From the NCBI RefSeq assembly GCF_030283145.1, contig NZ_JASNWE010000001.1:927651-991650 (forward strand): DNA of 64,000 bases. The letters are read 5' to 3'. Both the position numbers and the translations under genes were made by a program. Positions 9,315 through 17,355 of the stretch are shown in pieces (the first letter of the stretch is position 1; each line of letters begins with the position of its first letter). The notes beneath the pieces were generated by a model that saw only the letters and a list, made by a program, of their open reading frames with translations, had not been told where the DNA came from and did no database searches. The DNA is from Actinomadura xylanilytica (lineage in GTDB: Bacteria > Actinomycetota > Actinomycetes > Streptosporangiales > Streptosporangiaceae).

Positions 9315-9343
9315 TTGGGGCCGGGCGGCGGGATTGGTAAGCT
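9315..9343 (+). promoter_or_regulatory. Putative rpsT promoter
   Basis: TTGGGG (9315-9320), a 17-bp spacer and TAAGCT (9338-9343) fit a vegetative sigma-70-type promoter. It would give a leader of about 115 nt before rpsT. The match at -35 is partial. Confidence 0.45.
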
Positions 9344-9410
9344 GTGCGTCTGCGTGTGGCGTACCGTCGTGCCTCGGGGCATCGACCGCCCCGTTAAACC
9401 GTTCGTTGGA

Positions 9411-9434
9411 GCCTGCCCCGCGCTGAGGGCAGGC
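9411..9434 (+). other. Hairpin in the rpsT leader
   Basis: Perfect 8-bp arms GCCTGCCC and GGGCAGGC with loop CGCGCTGA, 32 nt before the rpsT start. It could serve in autogenous control by S20 or simply stabilise the leader. Confidence 0.5.
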
Positions 9435-9466
9435 GAGGATCGCAACCAAGGCTGAGGCACTACGAC

Positions 9467-9736
9467 GTGGCTAACATCAAGTCCCAGATCAAGCGGAACA
9501 AGCAGAACGAGAAGGCTCGGCTGCGCAACAAGGCCGTGAAGTCCGAGCTGAAGACGGCGATCCGCCAGTTCCGCGAGGCCGCTGAGGCGGGCAATGTCGA
9601 CGACGCCGTCGCCGCGCAGCGGAACGCCGCCCGCAAGCTCGACAAGGCGGTCAGCAAGGGCGTCATCCACAAGAACCAGGCGGCCAACCGCAAGTCGGCG
9701 ATCGCCAAGCGCGCCGCCGCACTTCAGGCCGGCTGA
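9467..9736 (+). CDS. rpsT: Ribosomal protein bS20
   Basis: S20 binds 16S rRNA early in assembly of the small subunit. The 89-aa, highly basic sequence starts (at a GTG) with [18 protein letters not shown] and contains [16 protein letters not shown] and [18 protein letters not shown], all diagnostic. It diverges from lepA across 259 bp, is preceded by a hairpin-containing leader, and is followed at once by a strong hairpin terminator, so it is a single-gene unit. Confidence 0.98.
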   Translation: MANIKSQIKRNKQNEKARLRNKAVKSELKTAIRQFREAAEAGNVDDAVAAQRNAARKLDKAVSKGVIHKNQAANRKSAIAKRAAALQAG

Positions 9737-9750
9737 GACCAACGCGTTTC

Positions 9751-9792
9751 CGCGACGGAGCCGCTGTCCCTCGGGGCCGCGGCTCCGTCGCG
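9751..9792 (+). terminator. rpsT terminator
   Basis: Perfect 14-bp arms CGCGACGGAGCCGC and GCGGCTCCGTCGCG with a 14-nt loop, starting 14 bp after the rpsT stop. There is no U-tract, as is common in actinobacteria. Confidence 0.8.
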
Positions 9793-9820
9793 TTGCCCGC
9801 GTCCGGTCCGGGGTGACGCG

Positions 9821-10366
9821 GTGAGCATGGACCGGCGCCGCCTGGTGAAGATCTCCAAGTATCTCGCCAAGCACCTGCGGCACCGGCCGGAGCGGATCGG
9901 CCTCACCCTCGACGGCGGCGGCTGGGCCGACGTCGACGAGCTGCTGCGCCGCGCCGCCGCGCACGGCTTCCCCTTCACCCGCGCCGAGCTCGAGCACGTC
10001 GTCGCCCGCAACGACAAGCGGCGGTACGCCTTCGACGCCGCGGGCCTCCGGATCCGCGCCAGCCAGGGCCATTCCGTGGCCGTCGAGCTGGACCTCCCGC
10101 CGAGCCCGCCCCCGCCGCTCCTCTATCACGGCACCGTCCAGGAGGCGCTGGAGGCGATCCACCGCGACGGCCTGCGCCGCATGGACCGTCACGCCGTCCA
10201 CCTGTCCCCCGACCGGGAGACGGCGCGGCGCGTCGGCGCCCGCCGCGGACGCCCCGTCGTGCTCGTCGTGGACGCCGCCGGGATGGCCGCCGCGGGGCAC
10301 CGGTTCCAGGTCAGCGCGAACGGCGTGTGGCTGGTGGACGCGGTGCCGGCCGAATATCTGCGCTGA
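9821..10366 (+). CDS. kptA: RNA 2'-phosphotransferase KptA/Tpt1
   Basis: The Tpt1/KptA family moves an internal RNA 2'-phosphate to NAD+, giving ADP-ribose 1'',2''-cyclic phosphate. The 181-aa protein shows the family pattern: SKYLAKHLRHRP at the N-terminus, GGWADVDELL, NDKRRYAF, RASQGHSV, YHGTVQEALEAI, MDRHAVHLSPD and a final ANGVWLVDAVP. These cover the conserved Arg-His-Arg-Arg-type catalytic residues. The GTG at 9821 (VSMDRRR) is used; an ATG two codons later is equally possible. Bacteria lack the fungal tRNA splicing pathway that makes the known substrate, so the target here is unclear. The 3' end overlaps the convergent HAD-like gene by 56 bp. Confidence 0.9.
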   Translation: MSMDRRRLVKISKYLAKHLRHRPERIGLTLDGGGWADVDELLRRAAAHGFPFTRAELEHVVARNDKRRYAFDAAGLRIRASQGHSVAVELDLPPSPPPPLLYHGTVQEALEAIHRDGLRRMDRHAVHLSPDRETARRVGARRGRPVVLVVDAAGMAAAGHRFQVSANGVWLVDAVPAEYLR

Positions 10367-10850
10367 TCAGCTCCCCGGCCTCCGCCCACGTCCGGGGTTT
10401 GCGCACCCAGTCCGGCGCCGGACGCTTCTGCGGGCCGAAGAGGTACCGGTACGGGACGATCTCCCGGATCGCCCGGTGCACGTCCACCCGGTCGTCGATC
10501 ATGTGGGTGATGCCGAGCCCGGCGCAGTGCCCGGCCTTCTCCGCCCGCTTGCGGCAGAACCGCACGTTGCCGCGCGGGATCCCGGTCCGCGCGTAGAAGT
10601 CGTGGTGGTCGAGCCAGGCCAGCGTCCGCCGCCGCACCCGGTCCCCGCACTTGGAGATGATCCAGGCCCGCCCGCCGAACGCCGCGACGAGCTCGGGGAG
10701 GACCTCGTACACGCCCTCCGTGGCCGGCGAGCGGAGCGCCTCCTCCTCGTCGCCGTCCAGGAAGACGGTGTCGGCGCCGCCGTGCACGAGCGGCCCGCCG
10801 TGGATGACCCGCCCGAAATCGACGCCGAGCCGGAGCTGGTCGATGTTCAT
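10311..10850 (-). CDS. HAD-like protein, function unknown
   Basis: A 179-aa soluble protein. LGVDFGRVIHGG near the N-terminus sits where HAD phosphatases have motif I (DxDx[TV]), but the second Asp is Gly13. IISKCGDRVR could be motif II, and ITHMIDDRVDVHRAI has the DD of motif IV. The central KRAEKAGHCAGLGIT supplies possible motif III lysines. Loss of the second Asp would impair phosphatase chemistry, so it may be a phosphotransferase-like or binding protein. It diverges from a LysR regulator 69 bp away, which may control it. Its last 56 bp overlap kptA tail to tail. Confidence 0.65.
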   Translation of the reverse strand: MNIDQLRLGVDFGRVIHGGPLVHGGADTVFLDGDEEEALRSPATEGVYEVLPELVAAFGGRAWIISKCGDRVRRRTLAWLDHHDFYARTGIPRGNVRFCRKRAEKAGHCAGLGITHMIDDRVDVHRAIREIVPYRYLFGPQKRPAPDWVRKPRTWAEAGELISADIRPAPRPPATRRSR

Positions 10851-10884
10851 GTGTTCAGGCTGACGTCCCCGCTGCTCAAACTGA

Positions 10885-10911
10885 ACTATGCATCGACCCG
10901 TGGGCTATAGT
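10885..10911. promoter_or_regulatory. Possible LysR operator
   Basis: Interrupted inverted repeat ACTAT (10885-10889) and ATAGT (10907-10911), AT-rich in a GC-rich setting. It lies in the 69-bp divergent gap just before the LysR start. LysR regulators typically bind dyads with a T-N11-A core; the arms here are short. Confidence 0.35.
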
Positions 10912-10919
10912 CCACGCCT

Positions 10920-11780
10920 ATGGATCTGGCCAGGGTGTCCACCGACGCGCTGGCCTCGTTCGCCGTCTTCGCCGACCACCTCAACTTCACCCGGGCCGCC
11001 GCGGAACTGCACATCTCCCAGCCGGCCCTGCACGTCAAGGTGCAGAAGCTCGCCGCCGCACTGGGCCGTCCGCTGTACCGGCGCGAGGGCCGCCGGCTGG
11101 GGCTCACCCCCGAGGGCGAGGCCGTGGCCCGCTTCGCCCGCGAGCTCGACGGCCGCGTCGCCGCGTTCCTCGCCGAGATCCACGGCACCTCCCCGTCCCG
11201 CGTACCCGTCCTGGCCGCCGGTGAGGGCGCCTACCTCTACCTGCTCGGCGACGTCGTCCGGGCCGTCCCCCGGCCCCGTCTGATCAACGGCGACCGAGCC
11301 AAGACGCTGACCGCCGTCCGCACCGGCCGCGCCGACCTCGGCGTCGCGGTCCTCGACGTCCTGCCCGCCGACCTGCACGCGGTACCGCTGGCCGCGTACC
11401 CACAGGTCCTGGTGATGCCCGAGGACCACCCGTTGGCCGCCCGCCCGCACCTGAGGCTCACCGACCTGTCCGGTTCGTCCCTGGTGGTGCCCCCGCCCTG
11501 GGGCCCGCACCGAATCACCCTGGAACGCGCCCTGCGCGCGGCCCAGGTCCCCTGGTCGGTGGCGGTGGAGGCCGCGGGCTGGCCTCTGCTGCTGCACTTC
11601 GTGTCACTGGGCGTGGGGCTCGCGGTCGTCAACGGCTGCGTCCGCCCTCCCCCCGGCCTCGTCCAGAGGACGATCACCGACCTCCCCCTCGTCCAGTACC
11701 ACGCCCTCCACCTCCCCGACCGCACCGGCGACCCTCTGGTACGGAACCTCCTCGCCACAGTCCGCGCCCAACTCCCCTGA
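10920..11780 (+). CDS. LysR-family transcriptional regulator
   Basis: A 286-aa protein with an N-terminal winged helix-turn-helix (LASFAVFADHLNFTRAAAEL, HISQPALHVKVQKLAAALGR, PLYRREGRRLGLTPEGE) and a type-2 periplasmic-binding-fold effector domain (ADLGVAVLD, VMPEDHPLA, SLGVGLAVVNGCVRPP). The effector is unknown. It is divergent from the HAD-like gene, the arrangement in which LysR proteins usually regulate the neighbour and themselves. The 3' end faces holA. Confidence 0.92.
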   Translation: MDLARVSTDALASFAVFADHLNFTRAAAELHISQPALHVKVQKLAAALGRPLYRREGRRLGLTPEGEAVARFARELDGRVAAFLAEIHGTSPSRVPVLAAGEGAYLYLLGDVVRAVPRPRLINGDRAKTLTAVRTGRADLGVAVLDVLPADLHAVPLAAYPQVLVMPEDHPLAARPHLRLTDLSGSSLVVPPPWGPHRITLERALRAAQVPWSVAVEAAGWPLLLHFVSLGVGLAVVNGCVRPPPGLVQRTITDLPLVQYHALHLPDRTGDPLVRNLLATVRAQLP

Positions 11781-11865
11781 CCCGGCCGGCCCCACATCGG
11801 CAGCACCCGACACCACAGCCAACGGTCGGCGGATCACGCGGGTGGTCAGCGGATCGAGCCTCCGG

Positions 11866-12825
11866 TCAGCGGGCTGCGCGGGCGGTGACGATGTCGGCGA
11901 CGGTCTTCTCCAGCGCGTAGGCGGTGTCAGCGGCGCCGCCCTTGACCTGGGCGTCCGCTTCGGCCACCGCGGTGATCGCGCGGGCGACGCCCTCGCCGGA
12001 CCAGCCGCGGAGCTGGCGCTGCACCCGGTCGACCTTCCATGGCGGCATGCCGAGGTCCTTGGCCAGGGACGCGCCGCGGGCGCCACGTGGGGCACCGCCC
12101 ACCTTGGCCAGGCCGCGGACCCCCTGGGCGAGCGCGCTGACGATCAGTACCGGTGCGACGCCGGTCGCGAGCGCCCATCTCAGCTGTTCGAGGGCTTCGG
12201 CGAGCTGGCCCTCGATCGCCTTGTCCGCGACGGCGAAACCGCTGACCTCGGCGCGTCCACGGTAGTAGCGGGCGACCGCGGCGTCGTCCACCTTGCCGCC
12301 GGTGTCGGCGACGAGCTGGCTGCACGCGGCGGCCAGCTCGCGCAGGTCGTTGCCGACCGCGTCGAGCAGCCCGCGGGCGCCGTCGGTGGAGATCTTGCCG
12401 CCGTGCCGCCGGATCTCGGCGCGGACGAAGTCGATCCGCTCCCCCATCTTGGTGACCTTGGGGCAGGCGATCTTGCGGGCGCCCAGCTTGCCCAGGCCGT
12501 CCACCAGCGCCTTGCCCTTGGCCCCGCCGTGGTGCACCGCGACCAGCGCGACGTCGGCGGCGGGCGTCCGGGCGTACCTGAGCACTTCGGCCGAGAGGTC
12601 CTTGCCGAGGTCCTGCGCGGCCCGCAGCACCAGGACCTTGCCGCCGCCGAACAGCGACGGCGAGGTCAGCTCGGAGATCCGGCCGGGCTCCAGTCCGCCG
12701 GGGGCCAGGTCGATCACCTCCGTCTCGGGGTCGTCGGCGCGCGCGGACGCGGCGATGTCGGCGATCGCCCGGTCCACGAGCAGCTCTTCGTCTCCGACGA
12801 TCAGGGTGATGGGATCGGCTGGCAC
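11866..12825 (-). CDS. holA: DNA polymerase III delta subunit
   Basis: The delta subunit is part of the clamp loader that opens the beta clamp. The 319-aa protein begins near ADPITLIVGDEELLVDRAI, followed by a AAA+-fold domain without Walker motifs (ELTSPSLFGGGKVLVL, VALVAVHHGGAKGKALVD), a lid domain (GLLDAVGNDLRELAAACSQL) and a C-terminal collar domain (QLRGWSGEGVARAITAVAEAD). I use the GTG at 12825, which matches homologues, though its AGGA is too close to be a good ribosome binding site, so the start is uncertain. It lies 40 bp after comEC, in the order comEA-comEC-holA seen across actinobacteria. Confidence 0.92.
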   Translation of the reverse strand: MPADPITLIVGDEELLVDRAIADIAASARADDPETEVIDLAPGGLEPGRISELTSPSLFGGGKVLVLRAAQDLGKDLSAEVLRYARTPAADVALVAVHHGGAKGKALVDGLGKLGARKIACPKVTKMGERIDFVRAEIRRHGGKISTDGARGLLDAVGNDLRELAAACSQLVADTGGKVDDAAVARYYRGRAEVSGFAVADKAIEGQLAEALEQLRWALATGVAPVLIVSALAQGVRGLAKVGGAPRGARGASLAKDLGMPPWKVDRVQRQLRGWSGEGVARAITAVAEADAQVKGGAADTAYALEKTVADIVTARAAR

Positions 12826-12865
12826 TCCTGAAGCATGCCACGCCGCGCCCCCTGATCGCGCCGTC

Positions 12866-15457
12866 TCATCGGCGGGGGACGACGGACAGGCCGCCCGTCG
12901 TGCGGACCACCGCGACGTCGCCCTCCTGGTCGGTGCGGTGGACACGCGATCCGAGACTTCGCAGGCGGTCGACCGTCGACGGCGCGGGGTGGCCGTAGTC
13001 GTTGTCGCGGCCGACGGAGATGAGCGCGACCGAGGCGTGCGCGGCGGCGAGGAAGGCCGGATCCTGGCTGCGGGAGCCGTGGTGCGGCACTTTGATCACC
13101 TGGACGGCGGGCACGCTGCCGGCCAGCGCCCGCTGCGCGTCGGCCTCGACGTCGCCCGCGAGCAGTGCGCTGAATCCCGGACGGCGGGCGACCAGCACCA
13201 CGCTGGCGTCGTTCACCGTGGTCCCGTCGTCGCCGGGGGCCAGGCGTGGGCCCGCCGACAGCGGGCCCAGCACCGAGAGGGTCAGGTCGCCGACGCTCCA
13301 GCGCTGGCCGGTGAGCGCCTGCCGGACGACCAGGCCGGAGGTGAACCTGGCCTCGCGGCCGGGGCCGCGCGGGGTGGTCAGGACGGCGTGGACGGCTCGA
13401 TGGCTCCTGACGCCGGCGACTCCGTCGACGTGATCCGCATGGGGATGGGTGAGGACCAGTAACGGCACGTCCCGGATGGCGAGCCGTTCCAGGCAGCCCT
13501 CGACGAGCCGTGGATCGGGACCGGTGTCCACCACGACCGCGCGGCCCGGACCGGCCGCCAGGGCGAGAGCGTCCCCCTGGCCGACATCGCAGGCGACCAG
13601 TGCCCAGCCGGGTGGTGGCCATCCGGGAGCGAGCAGCCGCAATCCGACGACCGCGATCAGGACACCGGCCATCGCCGCCACCGCGACCAGGCGCAACCGT
13701 CGGCTGCGCAGGATGAGGACCGCCACGACAGCGGCGGCGAGCAGCGCCACGGCCCCGAGCCCGCCGCCCTTCCAGGGGATGGTGGCGTACGGGAGCCTGG
13801 CCGCCGTGCGAGCGATCCACACGACCCACGCCACGGCCAGCCCCGCGGGCCACACCACCAGCCGGGCCAGCGGGAGCGAGACCAGCGCGGTCACGGCGCC
13901 CAGCGCGCCGAGCAGGGTGGCCGGGGCCACTGCGGGTGCGGCCAGCAGGTTGGCGGCCACCGACACCACGCCCACCTCGCCGGACAGCATCACCAGAACG
14001 GGCGCGACGGCGACCTGAGCGGCAGCCGCGACCGCCAGGGCGTCGGCCAAGGGGCCGGGCAATCGGCGGCGCAGCCGCTCCTGCCATGGTGGCGCGAGGA
14101 CCAGCAGCCCTCCTGTCGCCAGGACCGACAGCGCGAATCCGTAGGAGCGGGCGAGCGTCGGGTCGATCAGCACCAGCAGCAGCACGGCCGCGGCCAGCGC
14201 GGGCAGCCCCTGGCGCCGCCGGCCGGTAAACAGCGCCAGCAGGCCGATCAACCCCATCACCGTGGCCCGCAGGACGCTGGGTTCGGGACGCGCCACCACG
14301 ACGAAGGCGAGCACTGCGAGCACGGCCACCGGAGGGGCCCGCCGCCGTCCCAGGCCGGCGAACCGGCACAACCCCAGCACCGCGCCGATGACGATCGCCA
14401 GATTCGCGCCGGACACGACCAGCAGGTGGGTGAGCCCGGCGGTGCGGAAGACCTCGGCGAGATCCGGATCGATCCGGGACGTGTCGCCCACGACCATGCC
14501 GGGCAGCACTCCGCGCTGATCGGCGGGAAGCCGGTCCACCGACCGGCGCAGCCGCGCGCGAACCGTCTCGGCGGCGCGCTGGAGGGGCGAGGGCGGCCCG
14601 AGGACGGACGGTGGCCCGCGCACGACCACCACGGCGGCCAGGAGGTCGGCGCTCCGGGGTGTGCCGAATCTCCCGTTGAGGCGGGCCCGCTGGCTGGGCA
14701 GCAGTTCGAGCCAGCGCCGGTCGGACGCGATCAGCAGCACCGGCACACGGACCTCGGTCCGCCGTCCCGGCTCGAGCACGGCCTCCACGCGCGCCCGGAT
14801 GAGGATCACCGGTCCCGCCCGTCCCCGCTTCGTCTGGGGATCCCCCGTGACGACGGCCTCGGCCGACGCGCGATGCCCGGCACGAGCGAGCTCACGGACC
14901 GGCCCCGACTCCACGGCGGAGGCACGGAACCCCACCCCCGCCGCCGACGCCGCCGCGCAGGCGACGACCGTCCCGAGCAGGAGCCGCGACGGCGAGGGCC
15001 GCCCACCCCCGCGCCCTTCGCGCCGGTCACGAGTCCCCGGCGATCGCGCGCCCTGGTGTCCCGGTTCACACTCACCCGGCTCGGAGCGCCCCGACTCGTC
15101 TGGACTCGGCTCGAACACCCCCTGCCCCTGCTCAGGCAGAGCCGACTCAGGTGCGTGCCGCTCGGGTGGGCCGGGCTCGGGTGGGCCGGGCTCGGGTCGG
15201 TCTGACTCGGGTGGTGGTGGGTGATGCGGGCCCTGTCGGGAGGGGCGGCGCTGGAGGCGGACGGGGCGGCGGGCGAAGAGGAGGAGGACTGCTGCTATGG
15301 CACCGGCGGCGGCGATGGCGAAGGCCACTGCGGCGCCTGCGCCGATGGCGGCGGCTGCAGCCAGCCAGACGGCCGATGCCGGGCCGATCAGTCTCAGGTC
15401 ATGTCCGGGGTCGTGGTCGTGGTCGTGGTCGTAATCGGAGGTGCGAGGACCGGTCAT
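12866..15457 (-). CDS. comEC: ComEC/Rec2 DNA-uptake channel
   Basis: ComEC forms the inner-membrane channel for single-stranded DNA in natural transformation. The 863-aa protein has two N-terminal helices, then a long Pro/Glu/Gly-rich stretch (about residues 72-150, with PEPGPPEPGPPERHAPES) not usual in the family. A DUF4131-like region and the competence domain follow (GMVVGDTSRIDPDLAEVFRT, GLTHLLVVSGANLAIV, RPEPSVLRATVMG, many helices). Last is a metallo-beta-lactamase-like domain with THPHADHVDG and KVPHHGSRSQD. It overlaps comEA by ATGA. In actinobacteria the pair is conserved even where competence has not been shown. Confidence 0.93.
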   Translation of the reverse strand: MTGPRTSDYDHDHDHDPGHDLRLIGPASAVWLAAAAAIGAGAAVAFAIAAAGAIAAVLLLFARRPVRLQRRPSRQGPHHPPPPESDRPEPGPPEPGPPERHAPESALPEQGQGVFEPSPDESGRSEPGECEPGHQGARSPGTRDRREGRGGGRPSPSRLLLGTVVACAAASAAGVGFRASAVESGPVRELARAGHRASAEAVVTGDPQTKRGRAGPVILIRARVEAVLEPGRRTEVRVPVLLIASDRRWLELLPSQRARLNGRFGTPRSADLLAAVVVVRGPPSVLGPPSPLQRAAETVRARLRRSVDRLPADQRGVLPGMVVGDTSRIDPDLAEVFRTAGLTHLLVVSGANLAIVIGAVLGLCRFAGLGRRRAPPVAVLAVLAFVVVARPEPSVLRATVMGLIGLLALFTGRRRQGLPALAAAVLLLVLIDPTLARSYGFALSVLATGGLLVLAPPWQERLRRRLPGPLADALAVAAAAQVAVAPVLVMLSGEVGVVSVAANLLAAPAVAPATLLGALGAVTALVSLPLARLVVWPAGLAVAWVVWIARTAARLPYATIPWKGGGLGAVALLAAAVVAVLILRSRRLRLVAVAAMAGVLIAVVGLRLLAPGWPPPGWALVACDVGQGDALALAAGPGRAVVVDTGPDPRLVEGCLERLAIRDVPLLVLTHPHADHVDGVAGVRSHRAVHAVLTTPRGPGREARFTSGLVVRQALTGQRWSVGDLTLSVLGPLSAGPRLAPGDDGTTVNDASVVLVARRPGFSALLAGDVEADAQRALAGSVPAVQVIKVPHHGSRSQDPAFLAAAHASVALISVGRDNDYGHPAPSTVDRLRSLGSRVHRTDQEGDVAVVRTTGGLSVVPRR

Positions 15458-16287
15458 ACCCGCACCATGGACTTCAGGTCGGCAAAGCGGCGGCTGCCTA
15501 TGCCGCTGACCTCCTGGAGTTGGTCGACGGAGCGGAAGGCGCCGTGCTGGGTTCGGTAGTCGACGATGCGCTGGGCGAGGACGGGACCGACCCCAGGGAG
15601 CTGGTCGAGCTGTGCGGCGCTCGCGTTGTTGAGGTCCACGGGCGTGCCCGCGGCGGCGCCCGGGCCCGCTGACGCGGCGCCGGCTCCGGCGCCGGGGGGC
15701 TGGACGGTGCCCGGAGGCGGGCGGATGCCCACGGGGATCTGCTCACCATCGACGACCTTGCGGGCGAGGTTGAGCGAGCCCGTTCCGGTGCCCGGCCGGA
15801 CGCCGCCGGCCGCTTTGATCGCTTCGGCGACCCGTGCCCCGCCGGGCAGGGAGATCACACCGGGATGCCTGACCTTGCCCAGCACGTGCACGACGACCGT
15901 GCCCCCGGCCTGAGAGGCGGCCGGGGAGGTGGACGCGCGGAGGGAGGCCGCGGGGCTGAGGGACACCATGGGCGAGGCGGTCATCGCGACCGGCGCGACC
16001 GGCTGCGGCCGGGGGCGCGCGAGCCACAGGTAGCCGACCGCGACGACTGCGGCGATCACCGCGACGAGCATGAGGGCGCGCGCTCCGCTCCAGCCCGGAT
16101 CGAATCGCGACCGTGGGATCTCGATGCCGGGCGGCTCGGGTCCCGAGCGCAGCCGGGCCATGGGAGGCGTGGGGTCGTCGGCCGTGCCCCCGTCGAGCGG
16201 ACCGGGCGGCCTCGGGCGCCCGGAGAGCCGGTCCATGAGCGGTCGCAGCCGGTCGGCACCGATGTCGTGACGCTGGGTGAACCTCAT
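15454..16287 (-). CDS. comEA: ComEA family DNA-binding protein
   Basis: ComEA is the membrane-anchored double-stranded DNA receptor of competence. The 277-aa protein has a 75-residue cytoplasmic Pro/Arg-rich tail, one membrane helix (ALMLVAVIAAVVAVGYLWL), an SLBB domain (VVVHVLGKVRHPGVISLPGG) and a C-terminal helix-hairpin-helix repeat (VDLNNASAAQLDQLPGVGPV, then GIGSRRFADLKSM). The linker before the HhH domain is Gly/Ala/Pro-rich. It is the first gene of the comEA-comEC-holA run and overlaps comEC by 4 bp. Confidence 0.93.
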   Translation of the reverse strand: MRFTQRHDIGADRLRPLMDRLSGRPRPPGPLDGGTADDPTPPMARLRSGPEPPGIEIPRSRFDPGWSGARALMLVAVIAAVVAVGYLWLARPRPQPVAPVAMTASPMVSLSPAASLRASTSPAASQAGGTVVVHVLGKVRHPGVISLPGGARVAEAIKAAGGVRPGTGTGSLNLARKVVDGEQIPVGIRPPPGTVQPPGAGAGAASAGPGAAAGTPVDLNNASAAQLDQLPGVGPVLAQRIVDYRTQHGAFRSVDQLQEVSGIGSRRFADLKSMVRV

Positions 16288-16389
16288 ACCGTCCGACGCT
16301 AGGCGGGCGCGATCCGCTCCGACAGTACCCGCGAGAAATGTGGATAACTCTGCTACGTCGCAGGTCAGAGAGCTAGGCGGGTGCGGGAG

Positions 16390-17235
16390 TCAGGGTTGCG
16401 GGGCGATCACGACGCCGAGCATGCCGGGTCCGACGTGGGCGCCGATGACCGGGCCGACCTCGCCCACGTAGACGTCGACGACGTGCGGGATCCGAGCGCG
16501 CAGGCGGACGGCGAGGGACTCGGCGCGGGCGGCGGCGGCCAGGTGCTGGACGCCGAGGTCGACTCTGCGGTCCCCCGCCTCGGCGACCGCGATCTCCTCC
16601 AGCCGGGCGAGCGCCCGCGCGGACGTGCGGACCTTCTCCAGGGGCGCGATCCGGCCGTCCGCGATGCCGAGCAGCGGCTTGACCATGAGCGCGGACCCGA
16701 GGAGCGTGGCGGCGGCGCCGATCCGCCCGCCGCGGCGCAGGTGTTCGAGGGTGTCGACGTAGAAGAGCGACCGTGACCGGTCGGCCCGGCGGGTCGCGGC
16801 CTCCGCGGCCTCATCCGCGCCGGCGCCGCGCAGCACGGCCGCGGCGGCCGACAGGGCGGCGAAGCCGAGGCCGAGGCCGATCGTGCCGGTGTCGACGACG
16901 CGTACCGGCACCGGTGCCGCTTCCGCGGCGAGCCGGGCGGCCTGGGCGGTGCCCGACATCGCGGCCGACAGGTGGACCGACACCACAGCAGCCGCGCCCG
17001 CGTCCGCCAGCGCCCGGTAGACGCCGGCGAACCGTTCGGGCGCGGGGCGGGAGGTCGTGACGGGGCGCCGGTCCTTCAGTGCCCGCGCGGCCTCGCCGGT
17101 GGTGACGTCGCCCTCGTCCCGGACGGTGCCGCCCACCGCGATCTGCATGGGCACGACGGTGAGGCCGTGCCGTCCGGCCAGTTCGGCGGGAAGGTAGGAG
17201 GTGGAATCGGTGACGACCGCGACCACACTGCCCAT
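16390..17235 (-). CDS. DegV family fatty-acid-binding protein
   Basis: DegV/FakB proteins bind a single fatty acid; some present it to the kinase FakA. The 281-aa protein shows VVTDSTSYLP at the N-terminus, VTTSRPAPERF, VSVHLSAAMSGTAQAARLAA (fatty-acid headgroup loop), VVDTGTIGLGLG, and the C-terminal GRIGAAATLLGSALMVKPLL with a final HVGPGMLGV. Length is typical. No fakA-like gene (DAK1-like) is adjacent, so the partner is unknown. It sits 102 bp upstream of comEA on the same strand and may share its transcript. Confidence 0.92.
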   Translation of the reverse strand: MGSVVAVVTDSTSYLPAELAGRHGLTVVPMQIAVGGTVRDEGDVTTGEAARALKDRRPVTTSRPAPERFAGVYRALADAGAAAVVSVHLSAAMSGTAQAARLAAEAAPVPVRVVDTGTIGLGLGFAALSAAAAVLRGAGADEAAEAATRRADRSRSLFYVDTLEHLRRGGRIGAAATLLGSALMVKPLLGIADGRIAPLEKVRTSARALARLEEIAVAEAGDRRVDLGVQHLAAAARAESLAVRLRARIPHVVDVYVGEVGPVIGAHVGPGMLGVVIAPQP

Positions 17236-17355
17236 GAGGGGGAGATTACTCCTCCGTCCCGGTCACGGAGTGACCATGACGTATCGGCATGTAACGCCCT
17301 CATGACGCCCTCGCCGGCCCACCGGCGCGGCGAGCCGATGGGCCGGCGGAGACGG

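Noticed and set aside
7327..9426. Open frame antisense to lepA
   Set aside because: Composition is Asp/Val/Arg/His-rich with no motif; lepA on the other strand is certain.
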